Assembly: GCF_000308295.2 (NCBI RefSeq)
Contig: NZ_HG326655.1
Location: forward strand, 294,393-358,392
Origin: Afipia birgiae 34632
Lineage (GTDB): Bacteria > Pseudomonadota > Alphaproteobacteria > Rhizobiales > Xanthobacteraceae
DNA: 64,000 nt
Reading direction: 5' to 3'
The position numbers were made by a program, and so were the translations under genes. This document shows positions 10,271 to 18,794 of the stretch, in pieces. Within the stretch, counting starts at the first letter, position 1; every line of letters starts with the position of its first letter. The notes under the pieces are model-generated. The model saw only the letters and a list, made by a program, of their open reading frames with translations. It was not told the origin of the DNA and did not search any database.

Positions 10271-10897
10271 ATGACGACCGCCCACACCTATTCAAGCGAC
10301 GTTGCCTTTACGCCTGCCGTGAAAGCGATCCAGACCCGCAAGGGTTCACGCGGAGGCTATGCCCATATGGAGGACGGCGGCGGATTTCGCACCGAGATCG
10401 ATCCATCCCTCGCCGCCTTTATCGGCGAGCAGACCAGTTTCTTCCTGGCAACGGCAAACGCCGGGGGCCAGCCCTACATCCAGCATCGCGGCGGGCCGGC
10501 GGGCTTCATTAAAATTCTCGACAAGAACACGCTGGCCTTCGCAGATTATCGCGGCAACCGGCAATACATCACGCAGGGCAACCTCAGCGAGAATCCCAAG
10601 GCATACATCTTCCTGATCGACTACGTGAACCGCCGCCGGATCAAGATCTGGGGCGAGGCGCGCGTGGTCGAGGACGATCCTGCGTTGACCGCCTCGCTGA
10701 TGCCGAAGGACTACAAGGCGAAACCCGAGCAGGCGATCCTGTTCAGGCTCACCGCATGGGACAGCAACTGCCCACAGCACATTCCGATGAAGTTTGACGC
10801 CGCCGATGTCGCGGCGGCCGTCGCCGCCCGTGATGAGCGCATCGCCGAGCTTGAGGCGGAAGTGGCGCAGTTGAAGCTGCGGCTCTTGTCTTCGTGA
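10271..10897 (+). CDS. pyridoxamine 5'-phosphate oxidase-like FMN split-barrel protein
   Basis: Likely flavin- or heme-binding split-barrel protein, 208 aa. The stretch FFLATANAGGQPYIQHRGGPAGFI (residues about 57-80) and the later ADYRGNRQYITQGNLSEN and RIKIWGEARVVEDD match the family. It differs from true PdxH, which is longer and lacks this form. The last 20 residues (RIAELEAEVAQLKLRLLSS) form a short predicted coiled coil, unusual for the fold and suggesting self-association. ATG at 10271 has GGAGG upstream. Probably controlled by the divergent LysR. The substrate is unknown. Confidence 0.8.
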   Translation: MTTAHTYSSDVAFTPAVKAIQTRKGSRGGYAHMEDGGGFRTEIDPSLAAFIGEQTSFFLATANAGGQPYIQHRGGPAGFIKILDKNTLAFADYRGNRQYITQGNLSENPKAYIFLIDYVNRRRIKIWGEARVVEDDPALTASLMPKDYKAKPEQAILFRLTAWDSNCPQHIPMKFDAADVAAAVAARDERIAELEAEVAQLKLRLLSS

Positions 10898-10927
10898 TGA
10901 CACGAAGCGTCACGCAGGTGAACCGTG

Positions 10928-10968
10928 CTCCCTCTCCCCGTCTGCGGGGAGAGGGTTGGGGTGAGGGG
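10928..10968. repeat. intergenic palindromic repeat, 'CTCTCCCCG' family, partial copy
   Basis: CTCCCTCTCCCCG pairs with CGGGGAGAGGG, followed by TTGGGGTGAGGGG, which pairs with the CCCCTCACCC of the neighbouring copy at 10999. The two copies in this gap are therefore in partly inverted arrangement. Confidence 0.65.
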
Positions 10969-10998
10969 CGAAAGTCCGTTGGCACAGGAAGTCATTAG

Positions 10999-11059
10999 CC
11001 CCTCACCCGGATCGCTTCGCGATCCGACCTCTCCCCGCAAGCACGGGGAGAGGTGAGAG
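10999..11059. repeat. intergenic palindromic repeat, 'CTCTCCCCG' family, full copy
   Basis: Almost the same as 21-79: CCCCTCACCCGGAT, a short inner stem (GGATCGC/GCGATCC), then CCTCTCCCCG paired with CGGGGAGAGG. It lies between two convergent genes. Confidence 0.75.
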
Positions 11060-11078
11060 AGGCGGATACATTCGCTTG

Positions 11079-11807
11079 TCAGGCTGCTACGGCCGGCCGC
11101 TGCCACTGATGCTCCGGATAGTATCGCGCCATCATCCGGTCCACGTAGGCGACGAGGTTGGAGAACTCCAGCGCGTGCTGGCGCAGCGGCGAATCGAAGA
11201 ACGGCGCCATCAGCCCGGCCAGTGACGAGAAGGCCATGGCATCGGTGCCGCAGGGTCTGTCGCCCATCAGATAAGGCTTCCAGCCGAGCAGCATCGACAG
11301 CGCGGACAGCGAGCGGGCGCCGAGTTCGGTGATTTCCTCCGGCGTGTGGCGGGCCAGTCCGGCGATCCGCATGTTTTCCGCGACGCGGCCACGGACATCC
11401 TCGCGCAGTGCATCGCGGATACTCTCGGGCGCTCCGTCGAAGAAATGCGCCGGCCCCTTGGCGAAGTTCTCCGGCATCATCCAGCGCGTGTAGGTGACCG
11501 CCCAGGTGAAATGATTTTCGATCATGCGCTCGATCGCCCATGCTTCGGCCCGCTGACGCTCGTCAAGTGCCGCGTCGAGATCGAGGCCATGCTTCCTTTC
11601 CAGATGCTGGCGAATGAAGGTCGAATCGGCCACTCGCTCGTCGCCGTCGGCGATATAGGGCAACTGCCCCTTCGGCGACGTATCCGGCATCACCTGCTGC
11701 TTGACGTATTTCAGGCCCGCCATTTTGAGCTGGACCTCGGTTTTGGTGACGTAGGGGCTGATTTCCGGGAGGCCGAAGCCGGGGCCAATGCCATAGAGGG
11801 TGATCAT
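11079..11807 (-). CDS. glutathione S-transferase family protein (metaxin/FAXC-like)
   Basis: Thioredoxin-fold plus helical-domain protein, 242 aa. The N-terminal part has GPGFGLPEISPYVTK followed by SPKGQLPYI, where the Pro sits at the conserved cis-proline of GST folds, then ADSTFIRQHLE. The helical C-terminal part contains CGTDAMAFSSLAGLM, resembling the GST_C_6/metaxin group rather than classical GSTs; no clear catalytic Ser/Cys/Tyr is seen. Start at 11807 is chosen because AGAAGG precedes it by nine bases; a longer frame upstream (to 12614) only reads antisense through the regulator gene. It is divergent from the WYL regulator, its probable controller. Confidence 0.8.
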   Translation of the reverse strand: MITLYGIGPGFGLPEISPYVTKTEVQLKMAGLKYVKQQVMPDTSPKGQLPYIADGDERVADSTFIRQHLERKHGLDLDAALDERQRAEAWAIERMIENHFTWAVTYTRWMMPENFAKGPAHFFDGAPESIRDALREDVRGRVAENMRIAGLARHTPEEITELGARSLSALSMLLGWKPYLMGDRPCGTDAMAFSSLAGLMAPFFDSPLRQHALEFSNLVAYVDRMMARYYPEHQWQRPAVAA

Positions 11808-11900
11808 GGAGAGCATCCTTCTGCGTTGAAAAGATGCGTGTTTGTAGATACCCCCTGCTGCCACCATACTGTCAGCAGCAAGCGACCCAAGAGACCGTAA

Positions 11901-12599
11901 ATGAGGCGCGCCGACCGGCTGTTCCAGATCATCCAGGTGCTCCGGCGCACCCGCAAGCCGCTGACCGCCGAGGCCCTCGCCAAAGAGCTGGAAACCTCCA
12001 AGCGCACGATTTACCGCGATATCGCCACCCTGATCGGCCAGCGCGTCCCGATCCGGGGCGAGGCCGGCACCGGCTATGTGCTGGAAAAGGGCTTCGACAT
12101 GCCGCCCCTGATGCTGACGCCCGACGAGATCGAGGCGGCGGTTCTGGGCGCGCAGTGGGTGGCGGGGCGGGCCGATCCGGTGCTGGCGAAGGCGGCGCAG
12201 GATCTGATCGCCAAGATCGTCGAGACCGTGCCCGAGCGGCTGCAGCCGCTGGCCCTCGAACCTGCCAGCGGGACGCCGCCGAAATGGGACGCGCCACCCG
12301 AGAGCATCGATATGACGCAATTGCGCGCGCATATCTACGCGAGCAAGAAAATCCTGCTGCACTACCGCGACGAGCAGGGCCGCGACAGCAAGCGCACAGT
12401 GTGGCCGATCGCGGTGGGTTATCTTGAAACCGTCCGGATGCTGGCGGCGTGGTGCGAGTTGCGAAAGGATTTTCGCAGCTTCCGGATCGACCGCATGACG
12501 GACGCCGTGTTTCTCGATGAAAAATATCCCGAGCGCCGCACCGCTTTGCGGACGAAATGGATGAAGACCTTTTCGCTCAACAACATGCGCGAGCGCTGA
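11901..12599 (+). CDS. HTH/WYL-domain (YafY-like) transcriptional regulator
   Basis: DeoR-type N-terminal HTH (about residues 5-55, PLTAEALAKELETSKRTIYRDI) plus a WYL ligand-sensing domain (about 135-200) with the family core ILLHYRDEQGRDSKRTVWPIAV and a WCELRKDFRSFRIDRM block. 232 aa, standard length. It is divergent from the GST-like gene with a 93-base gap, the common arrangement for YafY-type regulators. The stop codon is four bases from the next gene, so the Cys-cluster protein is probably in the same transcript. The ligand is unknown. Confidence 0.9.
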   Translation: MRRADRLFQIIQVLRRTRKPLTAEALAKELETSKRTIYRDIATLIGQRVPIRGEAGTGYVLEKGFDMPPLMLTPDEIEAAVLGAQWVAGRADPVLAKAAQDLIAKIVETVPERLQPLALEPASGTPPKWDAPPESIDMTQLRAHIYASKKILLHYRDEQGRDSKRTVWPIAVGYLETVRMLAAWCELRKDFRSFRIDRMTDAVFLDEKYPERRTALRTKWMKTFSLNNMRER

Positions 12600-12603
12600 C
12601 GTT

Positions 12604-12921
12604 ATGACCGACAATCCCTGCCAGAGCTGCGGCGCCTGCTGCTCCTACTCGAGCAACTGGCCACGCTTCACGGTGGAAGACGACGACGCGCTCGATCTCA
12701 TCCCCGAGAAGTTCGTCAACGATCGACTCTCGGGGATGCGCTGCGACGGCGACCGCTGCACGGCGCTGACCGGCAAGGTCGGTGCCTTCACCGCTTGTGG
12801 GATCTACGACGTACGGCCCGAAGTCTGCCGCACCTGCATGCCCGGCGACCCGGAATGCGGCATGGCGCGACGGCGGTTCGGGCTGCCGGAACTTGCTGCC
12901 GGCTCGGCTGGCGGCGAATAG
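12604..12921 (+). CDS. YkgJ-type zinc/iron Cys-cluster protein
   Basis: Small protein (105 aa) with the CxxCGxCC signature CQSCGACC at residues 6-13. Further cysteines occur in MRCDGDRCTAL, ACGIYDVRPEVCRTCMPGDPEC. This is the UPF0153/YkgJ pattern expected to bind a metal or Fe-S cluster; the function in this family is not established. It lies four bases after the WYL regulator and is probably translated with it. The last dozen residues are Ala/Gly-rich and look unstructured. Confidence 0.82.
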   Translation: MTDNPCQSCGACCSYSSNWPRFTVEDDDALDLIPEKFVNDRLSGMRCDGDRCTALTGKVGAFTACGIYDVRPEVCRTCMPGDPECGMARRRFGLPELAAGSAGGE

Positions 12922-12924
12922 TCG

Positions 12925-12949
12925 GGAACTAATGTTCCCTTCAGGCGTC
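12925..12949 (+). promoter_or_regulatory. candidate EcfG-type (general stress) promoter
   Basis: GGAAC, 16 bases, then CGTC. The alphaproteobacterial general stress sigma factor EcfG recognises GGAAC-N16/17-CGTT, so this matches at eight of nine positions. It lies 36 bases upstream of the small protein gene at 12985 and also contains the dyad GGGAACTAATGTTCCC. Confidence 0.4.
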
Positions 12950-12984
12950 AACCTTTGGCCCCTGAACAAGAGGAGCATGACGCC

Positions 12985-13167
12985 ATGCGGGAAATGGAAA
13001 TTCATGACTATGCGCGTCAATTGCTGGAAGCACACGGGCCTCAGGCCATTGCCGAAGCCGCTCAGAAGGCCATTGAGTGCGAAAAGCAAGGCGAGGTCGA
13101 ACTGGCCAAAGACTGGCGGCATGTCGAGGCTGCGCTCAAGATGATGCGCGGCCCGCACCAAAGCTGA
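12985..13167 (+). CDS. small conserved-looking protein, 60 aa, function unknown
   Basis: Helical, charged small protein with no signal peptide or membrane segment; core HDYARQLLEAHGPQAIAEA then EKQGEVELAKDWRHVEAAL. ATG at 12985 is chosen over TTG at 12955 because AAGAGGAG sits nine bases upstream and the family-like N-terminus MREMEIHD begins there. A possible EcfG promoter precedes it, which would make it a stress-induced gene. I do not recognise a named family. Confidence 0.7.
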   Translation: MREMEIHDYARQLLEAHGPQAIAEAAQKAIECEKQGEVELAKDWRHVEAALKMMRGPHQS

Positions 13168-13230
13168 AGCTGCGGGTCACCATTGACGAGGCTTGTTTGA
13201 ATACCGGCGTCGCCACGCCGGATCAGGGTA

Positions 13231-13283
13231 GGCGCGGCGCGGGGTGTGGACCTTTGAGCTTAATCTAAAGTCCGCGCCGCGCC
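13231..13283 (+). promoter_or_regulatory. long GC-rich hairpin in the glnA leader
   Basis: GGCGCGGCGC ... GGAC(C)TTT pairs with AAAGTCC GCGCCGCGCC across an eight- to twelve-base loop; the left arm carries an extra GGGTGT bulge. A smaller hairpin, CCGGCGT/ACGCCGG, lies at 13204-13221. Both lie between the small-protein stop and glnA. They may end the upstream message, or regulate glnA. No poly-U tract follows. Confidence 0.5.
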
Positions 13284-13345
13284 GTCTGCCAGTGGCCTAA
13301 CGGCCATGCGCTCTGGGAATCGCTCTCCGTTACTGGAGTGAAGCC

Positions 13346-14776
13346 ATGGTTCCAAATTGCTCCTCGACCGAAGATGTCCTCAAGACGATCAAGGACCAGA
13401 AGGTCGAGATGATTGATCTGCGATTCACCGACTTGCCGGGTGTCTGGCAGCATTTCTCCGTCCCGCCGAGCGCAATGAATGCCGGCGCTCTCAACGAGGG
13501 CATCGGATTCGATGGCTCATCGATCCGCGGCTTCCAGGAGATTCAGGAAAGCGACATGCTGGTCGTGCCCGATCCGACGACCGCCTTCATCGACCCTTTC
13601 ACTTCGGCAACAACGCTCGTCCTGATCTGCAACATCAGGGACCCGGTGACCGGTCAATCCTACAGTCGCGACGCGCGTTATATCGCCCAGAAGGCCGAGA
13701 CGTACCTGAAGGGTAGCGGCACCGCCGAAACGAGCTATTTCGGCCCGGAGGCGGAGTTCTTCGTCTTTAACGATGTGCGCTATGGACAAGGCATCAACTA
13801 CGCCTTCCACGAAATCGATTCCAGCGAAGGCAGTTGGAACACCGGCAAGAAGGAAGCGCCGAATCTGGGCCACAAGCCGCGCCCGAAAGAGGGATACTTT
13901 CCGGTTCCCCCGACCGACAGCCTGCAGGATCTCCGCACCGAAATGGTGCTGACGATGGAGTCGCTGGGGATCGCGATCGAAGCCCATCACCATGAAGTTG
14001 CGACCGGCGGACAAAACGAAATCGACATGCGCTTCACGACGCTCACCCGCATGGCTGACAACCTGATGATCTACAAGTACGTGGTCAAGAACACCGCTCT
14101 GCAGCACGGCATGACCGCGACGTTCATGCCCAAACCGCTGTTCGAGGACAACGCCTCGGGGATGCATGTGCATCAGAGTCTGTGGAACGGCGAGACCAAT
14201 CTGTTCTACGGCAAGGCCGATTATGCCGAATTGAGCGAGCTTGGCCGCTACTACATCGGCGGGCTTCTGACACACGCCTGGGCCTTATGCGGCCTTTGCG
14301 CCCCGACCACGAATTCCTATCGGCGTCTGGTGCCGGGTTACGAAGCTCCAATCAACCTGGTGTACTCCCAGCGCAATCGCTCGGCGTGTTGCCGGATTCC
14401 GATGTATTCGCCGAACCCGCGGGCGAAGCGCGTCGAGTTCCGTTCGCCGGACCCCTCCTGCAATCCCTACCTCGCCTTTTCTGCGATGCTGATGGCCGGC
14501 CTCGACGGCATCGAGAAGCGCATGGATCCGGGCAGGCCGATCGACAAAAATCTTTATGATCTGCCCCCGGCCGAAGCGAAGGAGGTGAAATCGACGCCCT
14601 GGTCGCTGGATCAGGCGCTCGATGCACTCGAACGCGATCACGCGTTCTTGCTGCGCGGCGATGTATTTACCCGCGATGTGATCGAAACCTGGCTCGACTA
14701 CAAACGAAAGAAGGAGATCGATGCCATTCGGCTTCGCCCCCATCCTCATGAGTTTCATCTCTACTATGATATCTAG
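13346..14776 (+). CDS. glutamine synthetase type I, divergent paralogue
   Basis: Dodecameric GSI-type enzyme making glutamine from glutamate, ammonia and ATP (476 aa). Motifs: beta-grasp start [32 protein letters not shown], metal-site [14 protein letters not shown]-site [20 protein letters not shown] and [16 protein letters not shown]. The adenylylation-site tyrosine is present in NLYDLPP, so GlnE control is possible. The sequence looks distant from the standard alphaproteobacterial GlnA, and no glnB (PII) gene precedes it as is usual, so this is most likely one of several GS paralogues rather than the main one. ATG at 13346 follows CTGGAGTGAAGCC. Confidence 0.93.
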   Translation: MVPNCSSTEDVLKTIKDQKVEMIDLRFTDLPGVWQHFSVPPSAMNAGALNEGIGFDGSSIRGFQEIQESDMLVVPDPTTAFIDPFTSATTLVLICNIRDPVTGQSYSRDARYIAQKAETYLKGSGTAETSYFGPEAEFFVFNDVRYGQGINYAFHEIDSSEGSWNTGKKEAPNLGHKPRPKEGYFPVPPTDSLQDLRTEMVLTMESLGIAIEAHHHEVATGGQNEIDMRFTTLTRMADNLMIYKYVVKNTALQHGMTATFMPKPLFEDNASGMHVHQSLWNGETNLFYGKADYAELSELGRYYIGGLLTHAWALCGLCAPTTNSYRRLVPGYEAPINLVYSQRNRSACCRIPMYSPNPRAKRVEFRSPDPSCNPYLAFSAMLMAGLDGIEKRMDPGRPIDKNLYDLPPAEAKEVKSTPWSLDQALDALERDHAFLLRGDVFTRDVIETWLDYKRKKEIDAIRLRPHPHEFHLYYDI

Positions 14777-14803
14777 CGCCCGTTCAGCCCAAGTCGCGGC
14801 GGC

Positions 14804-15208
14804 TTACGCCGGCATCGCCGCGAGATCGCTGTCGTCATCGATATCATCGGCGATAGGGGCGAACGTGCTGAGCGGCTTGGTCGACAGCGTGATATTGCGG
14901 CGGCTGCCGTAAGCCGATGCGGATGTTGACGCCGACGGCGCTTCCCGGGACATCGCGAACAGGGTCGATCCGACGATGCCGCCCTGCTCCACCAGATCGC
15001 GTTCCGTGCAGGTCGCGGCAATCGCGAGGCTCATACCGTGCAGATGCGCGCGTTTGTAGCAGAACAGCGCCAGCATGGCCCTGACGTCTGACGATACCGA
15101 TTCCACAAGCTGAGGAAGGCCATGTTCGCTCGCTCGGTACAGGCTTCCGAGCATTTCGTCGCCCACCGGGCAGACATCGTTCTCAAAGGCTTCGCGGCTG
15201 GATAACAT
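14804..15208 (-). CDS. hypothetical protein, 134 aa
   Basis: Unrecognised soluble protein. The N-terminal 80 residues look folded and helical (EAFENDVCPVGDEMLGSLY, VSSDVRAMLALFCYKRAHLHGMSLAIAATC). The C-terminal 45 residues are Ser/Ala-rich and end in an acidic DDIDDDSD segment, probably disordered. Start at 15208 is preferred over 15241 because GGGGAG lies seven bases upstream. It faces glnA tail to tail with a 27-base gap. The approximately 300-base gap upstream (15209-15506) holds no recognisable gene. Confidence 0.6.
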   Translation of the reverse strand: MLSSREAFENDVCPVGDEMLGSLYRASEHGLPQLVESVSSDVRAMLALFCYKRAHLHGMSLAIAATCTERDLVEQGGIVGSTLFAMSREAPSASTSASAYGSRRNITLSTKPLSTFAPIADDIDDDSDLAAMPA

Positions 15209-15506
15209 TGGAAATCTCCCCAGCACATGATCCGCCAGCATGGGCGGTTTGGCGGAAAATCATGCGCCACTTCGTTCCCGGAAGATGCAATGCAAATTCC
15301 TAACGCAGGGTTAACCACGCTCCCCGGTTCGTCCGCGCATTCATTGAATGTTAGAAAGATGGAACCTGTTGCGCGGCGCGAATCAACCGATGATTCGGCG
15401 AGGTAGGGAGAAGGCAGAGGTGACGGACCGCACAAGCGCGCGCAGGCGGGGACGAGCGGGATAGAATCTGATTCAAGAGACAGATCTGTTTATCGACTCA
15501 CGCGCC

Positions 15507-16387
15507 CTAGACGTGCTTGTCCCTGATCCAGCCCGCGATGGCGCGGCCGATTGCTGGGCCGGAATCTTCCTGGATGAAATGGCTGCCGGGCACCGTGACC
15601 TCCGTCTGGTTCTTCCAGCCGCGGCAGAACTCCCGCACCTCGCCGATCAGGATCGCTCCGGGCTCGGCATTGACGAACAGCTTCGGGACATCGTTCTGCG
15701 CCATCCACGTAGCGTAGGCATCAACGATGGCGACCACGTCGGCAGGCTCGCCGCCAATCGGAATCTGGCGCGGCCAGGTCAGGGTCGGCCAGCGGTCTTC
15801 GGGCTTGAGGAACGGTTTGCGGTATTCCGCCATTTCCGCGTCGGTCAGCTTGCGCAGCACCGAGCCCGGAAGCACCCGCTCGATGAACAGGTTGCGGTCG
15901 AGGATCATCTGCTCGCCCTTGTCGGAGCGGAACCCCTGAAACACCGGCGTCGCCGCCTCGCTCCACTCGTCCCAGCCAGCGACAGGCCGCACGATACCTT
16001 CCATGTAGACGATGCCGCGCACGCGGTCGCGGTGCTGGTTGCCCCAGTCGAAACCGAGCGCCGAGCCCCAATCGTGAATGACCAGCAGAACTTTTCGTTC
16101 GGGCCGATCACTGCGTCGATGAACGCCCAGAGATGATCGCGATGGGTGGTGAAACGGTAGGTATCCGGCTTCACATCCGGCAACTTGCTGGAATCCCCCA
16201 TGCCGATCAGATCAGGCGCGATCAGGCGGCCCTGCCCTTCAAGCTCGGGAATCACATCGCGCCAGAGATAGGACGAGGTCGGATTGCCGTGCAGGAACAG
16301 GATCGGCGCGCCCTCGCCGCGCTCGTGATAGGCCATGCGGTGACCGAGCACGTTGACAAATTTCTTTGCGAGCGGCTGTTCGGTCAT
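15507..16387 (-). pseudogene. haloalkane dehalogenase (LinB/DhlA superfamily, HLD-II-like), single-base frameshift
   Basis: An alpha/beta hydrolase that would cleave carbon-halogen bonds. The first frame (16387 down to about 16092) reads through HGNPTSSYLWRDVIP (oxyanion site) and [10 protein letters not shown]. The remainder is in another frame: [14 protein letters not shown] with the nucleophile Asp, [44 protein letters not shown] and SHFIQEDSG with the catalytic His. One missing base near 16089-16095 joins the two halves into about 293 aa, the normal LinB length, with no other damage. It is the last gene of the minus-strand run from 25439. A sequencing error is as likely as real inactivation. 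Confidence 0.85.
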
Positions 16388-16396
16388 GGCGCGTCC

Positions 16397-16816
16397 TTAC
16401 GACAGAAGTTGATCGATCAGGGCTTGATCCTGATCGTAGACCCAGCATTCGTGGAGCCGGTCATCGAGGATCGAATACACCAATAGCCGCTGCATGTCCG
16501 TGGTTTTGCCGTCATGGCTGAACTGCTCGCGCGCCAAAACCGCACCGCGCTCGGGACCAGCCATGATGTGATCGACGCTGAGCAGCTTGCGGCGGGTGCG
16601 TTTGCGAAATTCTTCCAGTACCGCAAGGCAGGCCGCCTTGCCCTTGTGCACGCCGGACAAAGGATTATTGCCCGCATAGTGGAGCGTGAACTGCTCGTGA
16701 TAGCAGTCGCGGACCGTCGGAAAGTCACCGGCGGCCCATGCCGTCGCGTAGCGCGTGACGACGCGGCGGACACGCTCCGTCGCGGCTGCGTCGTCCGTCG
16801 CGTTCATATCCGCCAT
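16397..16816 (-). CDS. NTF2-like (SnoaL/ketosteroid-isomerase fold) protein
   Basis: Small cone-fold protein of 139 aa in the NTF2/SnoaL superfamily: RVVTRYATAWAAGDFPTVRDCYHEQFTLHYAGNNPLSG is the usual helix-helix-strand opening, followed by strands VLAREQFSHDGKTTDMQRLLVYSI and ECWVYDQDQALIDQL. Members are isomerases, cyclases, dehydratases or simple binding proteins; the substrate cannot be read from sequence. It lies nine bases upstream of the dehalogenase and 21 bases after nitroreductase, inside the catabolic run, so it probably acts on the same pathway intermediate. Confidence 0.78.
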   Translation of the reverse strand: MADMNATDDAAATERVRRVVTRYATAWAAGDFPTVRDCYHEQFTLHYAGNNPLSGVHKGKAACLAVLEEFRKRTRRKLLSVDHIMAGPERGAVLAREQFSHDGKTTDMQRLLVYSILDDRLHECWVYDQDQALIDQLLS

Positions 16817-16837
16817 CGCAATGTCTTTCTGGCGAAC

Positions 16838-17530
16838 CTAGCCGCCGATAAAGGTCACCGCCTCCGGAATGCTCGCGCGGTTGGTGCGGTAGCTGTTGGC
16901 GAGATGCGCTTCATCGGCGTAGCCGAACGAAATACCGCACACGACGCGGCGGTCGGCGGGAAGGCCGAGGTGCTCGCGCACCACATTGGACTGGCCTGCC
17001 AGCGCCGCCTGCGGAATCGTCGCAAGGCCTGCCGCCTGCGCGGCGAGCAAAAAGCTGCTCACATAGCCGCCACAGTCGACGGCGCCGTAAACGCCGAGCG
17101 CATCATCGCTGGTGATAATGGCCACATGCGGCGCGCCGAAGAAGCGGAAGTTCTCCAGCATCTGCTTATGGTAAGCAATCTTGTCGCCGCGCTCGATACC
17201 CAGCGCGTTGTAGAGCTGGAAGCCGCTCTCGCGGCGACGATCGAGATAGACGCCGCGATACTCGCGCGGAAACGGAAAGTCAGCCGAGAACTTTCCCTCG
17301 CTCGCATTCTTGTACAGAGCTTCGCCAAAGGCGCGGGTCGCGTCACCGCTGACGATCGTCACCTGCCACGGCTGGCTGTTGCACCACGACGCGGTCTTCT
17401 GTGCGGCACTCAGCACCCGCTCGATAATCGAGCGTGGCACGGACTCGGGCTTGAACGCGCGGCAGGAATACCGCGCGGCCAGGAGCTTCTCCACGACTTC
17501 GATATCGCGGCTGTCGGGCTGTGCAAGCAT
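16838..17530 (-). CDS. nitroreductase family FMN-dependent oxidoreductase
   Basis: FMN-binding oxidoreductase of 230 aa. The N-terminal RYSCRAFKPESVP holds the FMN-phosphate arginines; WCNSQPWQVTIVSG is the conserved flavin-contact region; later YGAVDCGGYVSSFLLAAQAAGLATIPQAAL and VVCGISFGYAD close the fold. It starts five bases after the acyl-CoA dehydrogenase stop, so it is clearly in the same operon. Possible roles are reduction of a nitro, quinone or enone group of the pathway substrate. The direct partner is not visible. Confidence 0.88.
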   Translation of the reverse strand: MLAQPDSRDIEVVEKLLAARYSCRAFKPESVPRSIIERVLSAAQKTASWCNSQPWQVTIVSGDATRAFGEALYKNASEGKFSADFPFPREYRGVYLDRRRESGFQLYNALGIERGDKIAYHKQMLENFRFFGAPHVAIITSDDALGVYGAVDCGGYVSSFLLAAQAAGLATIPQAALAGQSNVVREHLGLPADRRVVCGISFGYADEAHLANSYRTNRASIPEAVTFIGG

Positions 17531-17535
17531 GGTCC

Positions 17536-18780
17536 TCAGCGTCCTTTGGTCGGAATCGCGTTGAAGGGAACATCCTTGTCGACGCGGATATCACCCGGCA
17601 GACCGAGCACGCGCTCGGCGATGATGTTGCGCAGGATTTCGTCGGTGCCGCCGGCGATGCGATCCGACGGCGAGCGCAGCAGGATCGACTGGAACTGCCC
17701 GCCGACCGAAAGACTGTCCGCATCGGTCAGTGCGCCGGATGCACCCTGGAGATCCATCGCGAACATCGCGATGTCCTGCAACATCGTGCCGGCCACGAGC
17801 TTGCCGATGGAATTTTCCGGGCCCGGACGCTCACCGCGCGACAGCGCCGAGATCGAACGGTAGCTGGTGTATTTCAGGCCACTGGCCTTGACCGCCCAGC
17901 TCGCAAGCTTCGAGCGCACGTTCTTGTCGTCGATGGCCGGACCATCCTCCAGCATCAGATCATTGCAGAACGCGAACAGTTCCGGGAAGCCGGTCGACTG
18001 CCGCGCGCCGATCGACATGCGCTCGTTCATCAGCGTGGTCAGCGACACGTTCCAGCCATCGCCGACCTTGCCGAGCCGTTGCGAGTCCGGGATTTTCACG
18101 TCGGTGAAATACACCTCGTTGAACTCCGACTGGCCATTGGCCTGCTTGATCGGCTTGACCACGACGCCCGGCGATTTCATGTCGAGCCAGAACATGGTCA
18201 GGCCCTTGTGCTTGGGCTGGGTCGGATCGGTGCGCGTGATCACGATGCCGTAGTCGGAGAAATGCGCACCGGTGGTCCAGACTTTCTGGCCGTTGATGAT
18301 CCAGTCATCGCCCTTCTTTTCCGCGCGGGTGCGCAGACCGGCGACGTCGGAACCGGCGGAAGGTTCTGAGAACAACTGACACCAGACGTGCTCACCGGAT
18401 GCGAGCGGCGGCAGATATGTCTTCTTGTCGCTGTCGCTGCCGAAAGCCATCAGCGTCGGGCCGCACATGCCCTGCCCGATCAGGAACACGCCTTCCAGCT
18501 TGCCGTAGAAGCCTTCTTCCTGCTGCCAGATCACGCGTTCGATCGGCGAGGCGCCGCGGCCGCCGAATTCCTTCGGCCAGTGCAGACAGGCCCAGCCGGC
18601 CGCGGCCTTCTTCTTCTGCCACTTCTTGGATTCCTCCAGGATGTCGCGATTCTTCAGCTTGATGCGGCCGACCGTCGGCTGCGATAGCTCGGCTTCGAGT
18701 TCCTTCGGCGCGTTGGCCTGAATCCAGGCGCGGGCTTCAGCGCGAAACGCGGCTTCCTGCGGGGTGTCATCGAAATTCAT
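17536..18780 (-). CDS. acyl-CoA dehydrogenase, large subunit-like
   Basis: FAD-dependent acyl-CoA dehydrogenase, 414 aa. It has the flavin/substrate motif CQLFSEPSAGSDVAGLRT near residue 137, the middle beta domain (WIINGQKVWTTGAHFSDYGIV), and the C-terminal IAGGTDEILRNIIAERVLGLP. Start at 18780 is fixed by AGAAGGA upstream; the open frame continues into the neighbour but is not coding there. Fourteen bases separate it from another dehydrogenase. Such side-by-side pairs often form heteromers (PimC/PimD, steroid FadE pairs), with only one subunit carrying the catalytic base. Probably oxidises the same CoA ester as its neighbours activate. Confidence 0.92.
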   Translation of the reverse strand: MNFDDTPQEAAFRAEARAWIQANAPKELEAELSQPTVGRIKLKNRDILEESKKWQKKKAAAGWACLHWPKEFGGRGASPIERVIWQQEEGFYGKLEGVFLIGQGMCGPTLMAFGSDSDKKTYLPPLASGEHVWCQLFSEPSAGSDVAGLRTRAEKKGDDWIINGQKVWTTGAHFSDYGIVITRTDPTQPKHKGLTMFWLDMKSPGVVVKPIKQANGQSEFNEVYFTDVKIPDSQRLGKVGDGWNVSLTTLMNERMSIGARQSTGFPELFAFCNDLMLEDGPAIDDKNVRSKLASWAVKASGLKYTSYRSISALSRGERPGPENSIGKLVAGTMLQDIAMFAMDLQGASGALTDADSLSVGGQFQSILLRSPSDRIAGGTDEILRNIIAERVLGLPGDIRVDKDVPFNAIPTKGR

Positions 18781-18794
18781 GTGAATGATCCTTC

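Noticed and set aside
11812-12614. N-terminal extension of the GST frame to 511 codons
   Set aside because: Antisense to the WYL regulator. The GST domain starts at 11807 with a good ribosome-binding site.
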